DNA from: Zygnema cylindricum
Lineage: Eukaryota > Streptophyta > Zygnematophyceae > Zygnematales > Zygnemataceae
Assembly: GCA_037447655.1 (NCBI GenBank)
Contig: JBBHKE010002493.1
Location: forward strand, 1 to 62,000
Length of the DNA: 62,000 nt
Direction of reading: 5' to 3'
Each line of letters begins with the position of its first letter. The first letter of the stretch is position 1. Under the pieces are notes generated by a model. It saw only the letters and a program-made list of their open reading frames with translations. It did no database searches and had not been told where the DNA came from. Made by a program: the position numbers and the translations under genes. Below are positions 28,416 through 39,219 of the stretch, piece by piece.

Positions 28416-30520
28416 CATTCGGATTGGTTAGTCCTTCAGATCGATGTTTCCAACGCCTTCTATACGGTGGATTGAAATGTCATATTCTTGGAGCTTATGG
28501 TTGCCCTTTCCCCGATTGTCCAATTAGTCACCTTTGTGGGGGCCTTTATTCTTTGACCAACAACCTCTTCTCATTTGATGGTGATTTGGTTCCTCTTTCC
28601 TCTACGATCAATATTTTTTAGGTGACCATTTTTGGGTACCTTTGTTTGCTTTTGCTTATTTGCGTTTCTGCTACCATTTTCCTTTTTTGCCTCCTCCCTT
28701 CGGTTGTGGACGATACGCCTATTATTGGCCATATGGACCAAGTCGTGTCGGCATATAGTTTTTTCAAAGATCATTTGGCGGAACTCAACCTTTATGTTTA
28801 ACCCTCAATGTGTGTTATCTAATCACCTCGTGATATCCTAATTCTTTTACTCCCCTCTTTGGTTTTCAAACCCCTCTATCTAATGAGATTCATGTCTTGA
28901 GTTGTCCGCATGGTTAGGATACTTTCGTGATCCAATTTCTTGATTCTGGTCTTCATACCAATTCGTCCCATGTGGTCGACCTTCCCAACCTTGTTGATCC
29001 CTAAGTGGCCTTTGCTCCGTTGACAAGGTGTTTCCCCCACCGCCCATCTTACCTTACTCGCACTTCCCGTCCCACCCCAATGTTTGTCTAACCTCTTTCC
29101 GTCTTTGATGATCACCTCGTGGACGTCCTTCATACCTTGTTAGTTTGTGGGGATTTGATCGAGAGTTTGGGCATACAACCCGGATTCAGGTATCCTTTGT
29201 TGCTCTGCAAAATAACTTGGTTTACAATCATTGGCATGTGTGGCTCCTACTGCATATTTGGGAAGTCGCCGCATTATTGCCTCTAGTCTCTCAGTTTTTA
29301 GTTGGGGACACCCTTTTTTTTTCTTTTGTAGTCTCTCGTGTTTCGAAAGGTGTGATCGACTTCCAACAGTTCCTTTTAGACATGTCGAGTTGTATTCATC
29401 CTTTTTCTTTAGCAGATATGCAAGTTCTTTCCACCCTTCTTACAAAATCAGTTGTGCGTGTCCAAGAATCAAAATCTCATCGGGTTGTTGTCGTCATTAA
29501 AATGGAGTTTTTCGAGGTGCTTACCTCTGATTCTTCGCGTGCCCGCTTTCTCTTGTGGTTTTGGAGCTTGGATATTAGCTACACCTATTTTATCCATTGA
29601 TGCCTGCTCAATTCATTGTCGACTCTAGGTTCAAACTTGGCCTTCCACTTGCCCCTCTTCTCTGCTCATGTGACCGTGTCCTTGATCACAGTGGCATTTA
29701 TTTGCTTCGTGTCTCCTACAAGGGAGAATTGTTTCAAGCGTACGGCAATATTCGCGACACCATTTCGACTATTGCATCTGAGAGGGGATAATGTGTTTTT
29801 CGAGAGGTTCCACATATTATTCCTTAGTGTCGTAGTGATATTGTAATACTCGATGGTGCACGTCGCATATTTGGTGAAATTTTCTTGGCGAACCCTACTT
29901 CGGCTACAATCATTGGTCAAACGGCTCAACGTGTTAGAGTGGTCGCTCGTGACGCACCTAAGGCGAAAAAGCGTGATTATGCACACTAAGGTCTTATGGA
30001 TGACTTTATTTGGATGGCGGTCGAGATATTTTGTTGTTCAGGTTTTGTTGTGGAGGGATTTCTCCATATTTGTAGCTGGCGCTCATTTGAGCAATAGGGA
30101 CCTAAGAACACCCCTGCTCCGAACGTTACTTTTTTTACCGTCAACGTTATCAGTGGCTTTACACCGAGTGTAAACTTCTTTCCTTCCTCAATCAACTATT
30201 GTGTTTATCGATATCGCGTGTTCCAAAAATCCTTCAGCATGCTCCCCTAGGCTTAGGGGACTCACGAGGTTGCTTTTTTGTAGATTTTTTGTTATGTTGA
30301 GGTTTGGTTAGGAAATTTTGGTTTAAGCACATTGTTATATCTTTCCTTAAATGTTTGGTGCTCCTTTTAGTATCTTTGTTTTACGTGACACTTATGTGTG
30401 TTCGTTTATTTCTCCTTGCTTTTCCTTTTTGCGTGCTTCCCTCATGTAACTTTTCAGTTTTGGCAATGCCACCCTTTTTTGTTCCCATGGACTAAGGTGG
30501 TTTACCATCGATCTTTTTTA
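28416..30520 (+). pseudogene. Decayed reverse transcriptase of a LINE-like retroelement, copy R2
   Basis: Reverse-transcriptase blocks can be read in order across several frames. They are DWLVLQIDVSNAFYTVD (about 28,422), a degenerate GD..WVPLFAFA for the usual QGDPLGPLLFA (about 28,632), VDDTPIIG and KDHLAELNLYV (about 28,705-28,800), DDHLVDVLHTL (about 29,105), LDGARRIFGEIFLANPTSA and KAKKRDYAH (29,850-29,986), and DDFIWMAVEIF (about 30,000). Stops and frameshifts separate them, so it is non-functional. The GLxVQP-like motif after the DD box is typical of a LINE-type RT class. The 5' end is not defined; the 3' end is shared with R1 at about 30,520. Confidence 0.72.
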
Positions 30521-30539
30521 ACAAAGTCTTGTCTTATAT

Positions 30540-30799
30540 TAGAATTTTTAAAATAGCAATATTACCACATTCATAATTTATCGATAAACATCAAAATCGT
30601 ATCGCCATATCGCATCAGATTAAAATCGTGTCGTAATTCGGTACGGATGCGATGCATTCGTAACAAGAGTAGAAAAAAAAAAGGGGTAAAAGAAAAGAAA
30701 AACCTTTTTTTTTAAAACTAATACGGTCCACAGTTGACCACAACGCTAAACTGGAGAAACATCTTCTTCGTATCTAAATTTTAAAACGGTACAGTACAC
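30540..30799. other. Intergenic linker, no gene seen
   Basis: AT-rich sequence with a possible decayed CATATCGCATCAGATTAAAATCG repeat near 30,600. Nothing coding is visible. Confidence 0.35.
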
Positions 30800-30801
30800 T
30801 A

Positions 30802-31017
30802 CACCGTGAATCGCTATTAGTGTTAATGTTTTTTTGCCACTTAAAACATCTTTTCTCCGTACACACTTGTCCGATTTTCAATTTGAGACCGCCAATCGGA
30901 AGCTGAGAATCTTACCTTTCAATCTCAACCGTCAGATCTACAATCCGACAAGTGTGTACGGAGAAAAAATGTTTAAAGAGACGAAAAAAACATTAACACT
31001 AATAGCGATTCACGGTG
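30802..31017. mobile_element. Complete fold-back MITE, family D copy 3
   Basis: 216 bp with about 34-bp near-perfect inverted ends (starting CACCGTGAATCGCTATTAG) flanked by TA on both sides. Inside is a second inverted pair, TTTTCTCCGTACACACTTG and its complement near 30,957. Most of the element can therefore fold into one long hairpin. It is the best-preserved copy of the family. Confidence 0.88.
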
Positions 31018-31249
31018 TACTGTACTGTACAGTACTGTACTTCTATTCCGTATTAATGTTCAGCTTTTACAATTAATTTCGTTTTTTTTCGTGCGAAATA
31101 TATCAGTTACGTTATTTTTCAAAGCTATATTAAATTATAATTTTTATATCATAAATTAAATTTAATTAACTTGTGACAGTTTTTCCCAAAATTTGACTTT
31201 TTTTTTTTCTAACCTTCGTACTATATTGTTGACCGTTTTATTCTTTCCG

Positions 31250-31410
31250 TACAGCCTTCGTACTCCATTTGTCGTCTCTCGTGCTCTTATATCTCTCTCT
31301 CTCCCTCTCTCCCTTCCCCTAATCCTGTCTTTCTCCCTCCCTTTCCCTCTCTCTTTATCCCTCTCCCTCTCCCTCTCCCTCTCCCTCTCTCTCTCTTTCG
31401 GGCTGGAAAA
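31250..31410. repeat. CT-rich low-complexity tract
   Basis: TCTCTCTCCCTC runs on the + strand downstream of the exonuclease gene. Both-strand open frames here are artefacts. Confidence 0.85.
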
Positions 31411-31619
31411 AAAAAACAACTCCAAATCCACTCTATTTCCTCTCTCATATTTTATACCCCTTTAGCTCCCTCCCAAAAACTCCCTTCCAATCGCAGCATT
31501 CAAGGATAAAGAGAAAAGAAAAAAAAAAAAAAAAGAAAGAAAGAAAAAAAGGGGAATCTATAAGAGAAGAAATTTGTAGCTATCACTTCTCTTCAAAAAA
31601 CCCTAAAATTCCTCAGAAA

Positions 31620-32125
31620 ACCTTTAAAATAGGTCGAAAATATCCTTGAAAAACCTGAAAAAAACCTGAAAAAACCTCAAAAAACCTCAAAAAACCTCAA
31701 AAAACCTCAAATAACCTCAAAAAACCTCAAAAAACCTTTAAAAACCTCACAACAACTTCAGAAAACTTCAAAATAGTCTCAAAAAATCCCTAAAAACCCT
31801 AAAAAAAGCCTCTGAAAACCTCACAAAAAACAGCAGAAGACCATCTCAAGATCCCCCCCTTCCACCTCCCTCTATCCCCCGAAATCAAATCCGGCGTCCC
31901 TTACTGACATCCGTACAACCCGTACGATCCGTACGATCCATACAATCCGTACATGTATGATTTACGAAAGTACATTGCATTCATTGCCTGAACCCCCTCC
32001 CATCCCTCCTTCCCTACGCCTATCCCGTACACTTGTCCGTACACCTATCCGTACACCTGTCAGTACACTTATCCGTACACTTATTCGTGCACCTGTCCGT
32101 ACACCTGTCCGTACACATATCTTTT
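31620..32125. repeat. Tandem repeats downstream of the resolved exonuclease exons
   Basis: About 31,620-31,760 carries AAAAACCTC units of 10-11 bp. About 32,030-32,120 carries about eight 12-bp CCGTACACCTGT-type units. Between them are Pro-codon-like CCT-rich stretches. Any C-terminal exon of the exonuclease gene would have to lie in or beyond this region; none was recognised. Confidence 0.75.
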
Positions 32126-32394
32126 AGGGCTTTCACGGTCCCGGTGCGGGGGTAGAGGGGGAGGGGCGGAGAAAGGGAGGGAGAGGGAGAGGGAGAGGGA
32201 GGTGGGAGGGAGGAGGAAGACGAGTAGGAGGTGGAGGAGAAGGAGGAAGAGGAGGAGGAGAAGGAGAGGGAGAGCGGAGAGAGTAGGTGGGAGAAGAGGA
32301 GGAGGAGGAGAAAGAGGAGGGAGGAGGGGGAGGAGAGAGAGAGAGCAGAGCAAGGAGGGGGGGATGGGGAAAGGAGAGAGAGAGAGAGACCAAC

Positions 32395-34509
32395 CTGCAT
32401 TTCACTTTCATTTTTCGATCTCTCAATCGAAACCTCTCTCCCTCATAAAAGAGAGTCACATTGGAGGGCCCCGGAGAGAGAGACAAGGTGAGAGGAGAGA
32501 GAAGGTCTAAATTCACATTGAAAGACTGGATTTCCCTCTCTCTCCCTCTCCCTCCCCACCCCCCCTCCTCTCTCTCTTCCTCCCTACTGCGCTCATGAGA
32601 AACTGAGCTTGAATTTGAAATAAATGTGCTTTGTGACTGGGCAGGAAAAAACGTTTTTCGGGCAGTAAATTTTTTTTCTTGGCTGATCGAAGATGACCCA
32701 TTGGCTGAAAAAAACTTAGGTGTTCCCTCCTCTCTCGTTTTCTCTCTCTTTTCTTCTCCTTTACTTTCGCCATTTTCCTCTCCCTTTTCCTCTCCCTTTC
32801 CCTCTCCTTTCATTTTTTCTCCCTCTCCCTCTCTCTCTTTTTCAGCTACAGAAAAAATAGATTTTTGTCCCATTGTTATCTCCTCCGAAAACGGTCCAGA
32901 AAAGACACTCAGCATTCCCAAACTTTCTACTACCCCCTCTAATTCAGAATCATAACCTGTCTCTACTCCTCTCTCTCCTCTTCTCTCTCCTTCTTCTTCT
33001 CCTTCTCCTTCTCCTTCTCCCTCGCCCTCTCCTTCTCCTTCTCTTTTTCCTTCGTCTCCATTCTCTCCTCCTTTCCCTCCTCTTTCTTCTCCTCTTCCAT
33101 CTCCGCCCTCCCGTTCTTCTTTCTCACTCTCTTCTCCTCCTTTACCTTCTCCTCCCTCCACCCCTAACTCAACAAAATTCTCCATTTCAAGAGAAAAGCT
33201 TTCTGAATCAAAACTTTCTTCAGGAAGAGGAATCATCCATGATTTCAAATCTTGTCCCTCTCCCTCTCCCTCCAAAAAAGATTTTTTCTTACCATTTAAT
33301 ATATCAGTTTTGACTGAGACAGGAGGAGGAGAGAGAGAAAGAGAAGGAGAAGGAGAGAAGGACAGAGAGAGAGAGAAGAAGATGGAGAGATATTTGATTC
33401 GTCTGGGAAGAGAGAGATGGGTTTTACGGAAGATAATAAAGAAGAGTTTTCTGTAATTGATTGACTTGGAGAGAGAGAGGGAGCGAGAGAGGAATGGAGA
33501 GAGGGGGGATTGACTTTTGGTGAATTTCCGGAGTTTACGGAATTTGAGAAATTTGTCCAAAAAAGTTCGCGCTGTTTTTGTTTGTCTTCCGAATTTAAAG
33601 AAAATTTTATCGGAGAATTAGAATCTGAAATAAAACTTGGAGTAAAATTTGAAAAAGAATTTGAAATAAAAGGAGAAGGTTTGGAATTGGAAATGGAATT
33701 AAAAAAAGAAAAAGAAGAATTAGAAGAAGGAGAGGTCGCCAGAGAGACAGACGAAGAGACAGAAGAAGAGACAGAAGGAGAGGGAAGAAGAGAGGGAGGA
33801 GAAGAAGGAGAGGGAGGAGAGGGACAAGAGGGAGGAGAGACAGGAGAGGGAGGAGAGAGAGGAGAGAGAGGAAAGAGAGAAGGAGAGGTAGAAGGAGAGG
33901 GAGGAGAGGTAATTTCGGTAATGCAAGAGAAGGTAGAGGAAGAGACAAATTCAAAAGAAAGTTTTTTTTGTTGTTTTTCGGACGAAGAAGTTTTGGATTT
34001 TTTCGGAGAAACTTTTGAAATAGTCGGAAACAAAGAAGGGAAGCTGTTTTCCTGCCCGAAAAAAAAAAAAAAAAACCAAAAAACCCACAAAAAAAGTCAA
34101 ACACCTTTTTTTTTCCTACTTTTTTTTGTTTAATACATGACTTAAAAATGTAATATTCTTCACATTTGTCCAAAATTAAGAAGATAGAAGTCAACAGCTG
34201 TCTTTTTTTTAAATTTGAAAAAAAAGAAAAAAAGAGTTTTAAAAAACCGTGTAGTATTTAAAACAATTATTGGAAAGAGGGAGAGGGAGAGGGAGGGGGA
34301 GAAAAAAAATTGAATAAACAAAAAAAAATACATCGAGAAAACAAAAATAAAGGCAAAACAAATAGAATTTAAAAAATAAAACTAAAAAAAAAACGAAAAA
34401 ATAAAAAAATATAATTCCCACCAGCAGCATAATTGTGGCGCAATGTTTCAAAATCGCGACATTTAATCTCACATCCTCCAAACTCCTGCTTCCCTCTCCC
34501 TCCCTCCCC

Positions 34510-34546
<37 letters not shown>

Positions 34547-37500
34547 AAAAACAAGCGGAAACACTCAGTTTTCAGTTTTCAGGTTTCAAAATTTAATTTC
34601 TGGTGTTTGAAAAAATGATTTTTGCTTTTCAGTTTTCGGTTTCCATGTTGACCAATTTCTTCGTTTCTCCGTTTCTCAGTTTCCACTTTTCAGTTTGTAT
34701 TTTTGTTTCCATGTCCAGTTTCTCAATTTCAGAAAAGAAAAAAAAAAGTTCAAAAAATTCAGTTCAGTTTGTGTTTTAAAATTGGATCGAACTAAGGATA
34801 CCATCCACAAGCAATTTTGGTATCAAACCATTTGAAAATATTTCAAATTACTTCAAATTATTTCAAATTATTTCATATTATTTCAAAATCTTTCAAAATA
34901 TCAAAATCTTTCAAAATTTCAAAATATTTCAAAATATTTCAAAATCTTTCAAAATCTTTCAAAAATATTTCAAAATATTTCAAAAATTGGGGCAAGGAAA
35001 TAATAGCACAGAAATGAGAAAATGAAAAACAGGAAAAAGACAAGAACAGGGATAAGAAAAAAGAAGAGAAATGAGGAAAGGGAAGACAATGAAAAAGAAA
35101 AAAGAGAAGAAAAGGACAAAGGAAAGGGAAAAGAAAAAGGAAAACCAAAACAAAAACAAAATGCAAAAGAAAAAGAAAAAGAATAGAAAAAGGAAGAAGA
35201 AGAAGAGAAAGGAAAACAAAAACAAAACAAAAACAAAAACAGAAACAAAAAAGAAAAACAAAAACAAAAGTAAATAAAAAAAGGGAAACAAAAACAAAAA
35301 CAAAAGAAAAAACAAAAACAAAAACAAAAGAAAATAAAAAAAGGGAAAAAAGTAGGGGTAAATATTACCTGTGTGCCTGAACCCCAAGGCCACAATATTC
35401 CGCCAAAGAAGCCATCTGCCCTCTCCCCCCCCCCCCCAAAAAAAAAGAGAAAGTAAATAAATAAATTGAATAAACACCTGACGGAACGTTTTCTTTCTGA
35501 ATACGTTTTTATTCCTAATTAGAAAATTATCTACCACTATATATATATATACTAGTGTTGTGTATCGGTTAAAAATTTATCGCGATAACACCGATACCGA
35601 TAGTTATCTGTTATCGAACGGTCAGAGGTCCCGATATATCGGTCAGAGACCAACAAATTCCATATCGGCGATAACTTTAAAAAAATATAGTATGCATACA
35701 ATAGTACTATATAACATACTGTATTATATTATTTACTTTATATAGCATGGTATGCCGTATAATGTATCTGTTCCGTATCTGTTTAACTAAAATCTATTAC
35801 GGACAACGCAGCACATAAACGTCAATAAATTTAAAACAATACTTTATAGTTCTAAAACTATAGTATTGAAACGAACAAATTAAATTACATTGTAAAATTT
35901 TAAATTAAACTTTTTCGAAAAACATACGTACAGACGAACAGATCAAACGAGCACATCTGTCAAACTGCCGCCATTTACTGCAGCCTACTGCCACCATCTT
36001 TTGGCCATTCAGGGGCACTTATTTGAGGAAAAAATAGTTTTTTATAAATAGTAAAAATATATATTTATTCAATGTGATGAATTATCAAGAAAAAGAAGGC
36101 AACATTGTAGGAGGAGAGGAGGATGGGACACACACATTTTATGATGAGGAGGTAGAAGAGATTCAAAATATCAAAGAATTAGAGAACTTAGAAAAAATTA
36201 AAGATGAATGAAATCATGCTAAAAATTTACAATTTTCAGATTTTGAATTGGGTGATTTTGGAATTTTAAAACATTGACAATGTGGTAATTGGATTTTGAG
36301 AAATCTGACATTGAAGATTTCTGGAGATTGATATTTGATAGGTTAAGAATTTTATAATTTTCAGATTTTGAATTTTGAATAATCGTCCAAAATCGTCCAA
36401 ATTTCAACTTATGTTTTTATTTTGCCCAACCTTATTGCGGATCGTTTCTAAAATGGACTGAAAATGCATTAAAAAAAAAAAACCAATGTAGACAAACAAT
36501 GGAAGTGATACGAGGGAGTAACTAACCTTGCAAAAAAAAAATAACAGTCAAAAGGACATTCTGGACAGGTATGGGAGGGTATAAAACCAAGTAAAACCCC
36601 CTTAAATTAGAAATAATGAAGGAAATATCGCGATTTTTTACCGAAATCGGGGGGAAGGGGGTCCGCGGCGCGTCCGGGGAATAACACGTACATTTGAGTG
36701 TACTGGCCGTACATTTATCTGTACGGTCCGTACAGATATCGCCGATAGTTATCGATATCGATGTTGTCGCTGATAATAACCGATAAATATCGGCTATTTA
36801 TCGGCGATAACGCCGATAGCGATATATCGTACCAAAATATCAATTATCGGCTACCCGAAAAAAGGCCTATATCGGTTATCGGCAAATCCTTACCGATACA
36901 CAACACTAATATATACATATACATATTTTTAGACGATTTCTTTCCAAAAAAAAGTTTTATTTCGAAACACCGCAACAAAAAAAGAGACGGGAACCACACT
37001 AGTTAAGGTTAAAAACATATACAAAAAAAAGAAGTATAAAAGCTAAACAATAGTTAAAAAGGGAAAAATAAGAGCCAAAAACAACTTCACACCTCTCTCC
37101 CTCTCCCTCCCTCCCCTCCCTCCCCATACCAGAAAAAAAAGGACTAGCAAGACCTTTTAATTCTAGAACAAAAACAACAATAATGACAACAAAAAGCCCA
37201 AAAAAACAAAAAGAAGGCATCGAACAACAAAATTAGTGAATATACAACCAAAAAACAAAGATTTAGATTCAAATTTCTGCCTCTAGCAACAACAACAACA
37301 AAACAAAATCGAAGACGAAAGGAAATTAGAAAAAAACAAAACAAATAGCAAAAACAACAACACAACAAGAACAATACCAATACCAACCCCAATACCAACC
37401 CCAATACCAGCCCCAATACCAACCCCAATACCAACCCCAATACCAACCCCAATACCAACCCCAATACCAACCCCAATACCAACCCCAATACCAACCCCAA

Positions 37501-39219
37501 TACCAACCCCAATACCAATACCAATACCAATACCAATACCAACACCCACACCCACACCCACACCCACACCCACACCAGTACTAGTACCAATACCGAAAAC
37601 CGTCGACATCGATAAAGACATCAACATCAACAACCGTCACCGACACCGGCATCGGCATCGGCATCAAAATCCACATCAACATCGACATTGGGATTGACAT
37701 CAACACCAGTACTGACACCAACATCAACATCCACATTGACGTAGGCATCGACATCCACACCAATACCAACACCAACATTGACATCAAAATCGGCACCGAC
37801 ATCAACATCAACATCAACATCAAAATCGACACCGACATCAACATTAACATCGAGATCGACATCAAAATTGACACCAACATCAACATCGACACCGGAACCG
37901 ACGCTTAAACTGACATCCACATCCACATCCATCGACATTGAGATTGGGACTGACACCCACACTAATACCGACACTGACATCTACATCAACATCGACACCG
38001 ACACCGTCATCGACATCGACACCGTCATCGACATCCAGATCGACAATGGCATCCACATCGACACCAATACAGACACCGATATCGACATCGGCATCGACAT
38101 CGGAAACGAAACCACAACCACAACTACAAACGAAACAGAAAAAAAAACCCGCAACAATAACAACAACAATAATAATAACAATACCTTAAAATTTCCTGCT
38201 CGTGGCCCGAATTTTTCCCGTAAGAGTGGTAAAGTATCAACAACCCCAAAAGGTTCCGGACATTTTCGGCCAATCCGGTCGAAGGATTCTCGCAGCCTCG
38301 GATTATCGAACCCCGCGATGTTGTGACCCGCCCAGATGTGACCTGAGACAGATAGCGCATGGATTTCAAAAAAACCTCCCTTAAGTCCTAATTCCGGTTT
38401 TGAACATAAAATTTCTGCCTGATCTTCAGATCCTGGTGAAGCGAAACTTATTTTTGGCCTGAACTTCGGTGTAACCCTAAACACTAATTTTAGCCCTGAG
38501 CCCTAATTCCTTTCCACAAACCCTAATTAGAAGCCTAAACTTCAATTTTCGCCCTGAACCCTAACTCTGACCAACAAACCCTAAAAATGCCCCCAAATCC
38601 TAGTTTTAGCACTAAACCCTAGTTCTAGCCATAAACCCGACTTTTAGCCCTGAAATCCAATTCGGCTCCAGATACCCTAATTCTGATCCATAAACTCTGA
38701 CCCTGAACCTGGACCTCAGTATAGCCCTAAACCCTAATTTAGGTTTTGAATCTCTAATGTCAAAAAGATAAATAAGAAAAAAAAAAGCTGGAAAAGTGTA
38801 GTAAGAGAGAGGAAGGGCGAGAGAGAGAGAGAGAGAGAGAGCGACACACACAGAGAGAGAGAGACACACACACACACAGAGAGGGGGGGGTAGAGAGAGG
38901 GAGAGAGAGAGAGAGAGAGAGTGTGACTCCCACCGTCCATGAGCTCAAAAATCCTATCTGCCACGTCCTCGAAAACGGGCGCATTCCGTACATCATCTAC
39001 ACTAATACCGTTCACCGCGGTACTACGCGACGAAACTCGTGACAGTACGGACGGCCGTACGAGCGTGGCGAACTCCGAAACTTCGTACAAACCCTCCACC
39101 GCAAGCGACACGCCCGCGTACTCCAAAATCTCGGCGGGATCTCCTTTTCGCATGGGAATCGTCGTCTCCAAATCAAAAAAAATGAGACGACGACACGTGG
39201 CACTTCCCGGGATAGACAT
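32395..39219 (-). CDS. NEN-like DEDDh 3'-5' exonuclease, C-terminus unresolved
   Basis: Exons read on the minus strand are 38934-39219, 38185-38342, 35369-35415, 34422-34485 and a start at 34051, with the first four junctions in phase. The product matches plant NEN exonucleases, which act in nuclear breakdown during cell maturation. Catalytic residues are Asp16 and Glu18 (FFDLETT), Asp108 ([13 protein letters not shown]), and His163 and Asp168 ([10 protein letters not shown]). [15 protein letters not shown] is encoded by a 47-nt microexon. The fifth exon opens [10 protein letters not shown], as NEN proteins continue after LLE, then becomes Ser/Pro-rich. A Glu/Gly-rich open frame from about 33,310 to a donor at 32,395 ends in [23 protein letters not shown], like the NEN region after the nuclease. 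The joint between these two segments is not settled, and the conserved C-terminal domain was not found. The start is the first ATG before IFFDLET. Confidence 0.78.
34511..34544. repeat. C34 homopolymer (poly-G on the gene strand)
   Basis: Thirty-four C on the + strand, read as G34 by the minus-strand exonuclease gene, 26-60 bases upstream of exon 4. A second run, C13 at 35425-35437, lies 10-22 bases upstream of exon 3. Confidence 0.95.
34810..34990. repeat. TTTCAAAATA tandem repeat in exonuclease intron 3
   Basis: About 17 units of roughly 10 bp (TTTCAAAATA, TTTCAAATTA, TTTCAAAATC). Confidence 0.85.
35553..36908. mobile_element. hAT-like element, family B copy 2, in exonuclease intron 2
   Basis: 1,356 bp with ends TAGTGTTGTGTATCGGT and ACCGATACACAACACTA, flanked by the perfect 8-bp duplication ATATATAC (35545-35552 and 36909-36916). 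The outer arms match copy 1 at 10874-11767. The centre (about 35,830-36,690) is different and longer, so the two copies carry unrelated or differently deleted cargo. Perfect duplications suggest fairly recent insertion. Confidence 0.9.
36077..36211 (+). other. Small acidic open frame inside the family B element
   Basis: A 44-codon ATG-initiated frame, beginning [17 protein letters not shown] and ending in Lys/Glu-rich sequence, lies in the central cargo of the hAT-like element. It matches no domain I recognise. It could be a relic of a transposase exon or chance. Confidence 0.25.
37376..38115. repeat. Two minisatellites in exonuclease intron 2
   Basis: About 37,376-37,590 is (CCAATACCAACC)n, a 12-bp unit. 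About 37,600-38,115 is a long degenerate (GACATCRACACC)n array with a 3-bp and 6-bp period. Because stop codons are absent, they give open frames in several frames and on both strands; these are intronic. Confidence 0.9.
38455..38760 (-). repeat. Degenerate telomere-like repeats in exonuclease intron 1
   Basis: Scattered AACCCTAA/AACCCTAAT words, about 15 of them, spaced by 10-25 bases. Read on the gene strand they are TTAGGGTT, the same orientation as in intron 1 of the NERD1-like gene. Confidence 0.75.
38815..38930. repeat. (GA)n/(CACA) microsatellite at the exonuclease exon 1 donor
   Basis: GAGAGA runs with ACACAC interruptions begin directly beside the exon 1 donor (exon ends at 38934). 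On the gene strand this is CTCTCT. Confidence 0.9.

Noticed and set aside
27530-30520. Similar segments at both ends, first read as the two LTRs of an LTR retrotransposon
   Set aside because: The similar parts encode the C-terminus and 3' end of the same reverse-transcriptase element, so they are two copies of a LINE-like element.
32020-32400. Ser/Leu/Pro-rich frames on the minus strand
   Set aside because: GA-rich low-complexity sequence beyond the donor at 32,395, followed by a 12-bp tandem repeat.
34970-35340. Phe-rich and Lys-rich frames on opposite strands
   Set aside because: AAAACAAAAACA-type low-complexity DNA within exonuclease intron 3.
37144-38326. Long open frames rich in Val-Leu-Gly, Ile-Gly-Val or Asp-Val in several frames on both strands
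   Set aside because: They are translations of 12-bp and 6-bp minisatellites inside exonuclease intron 2.
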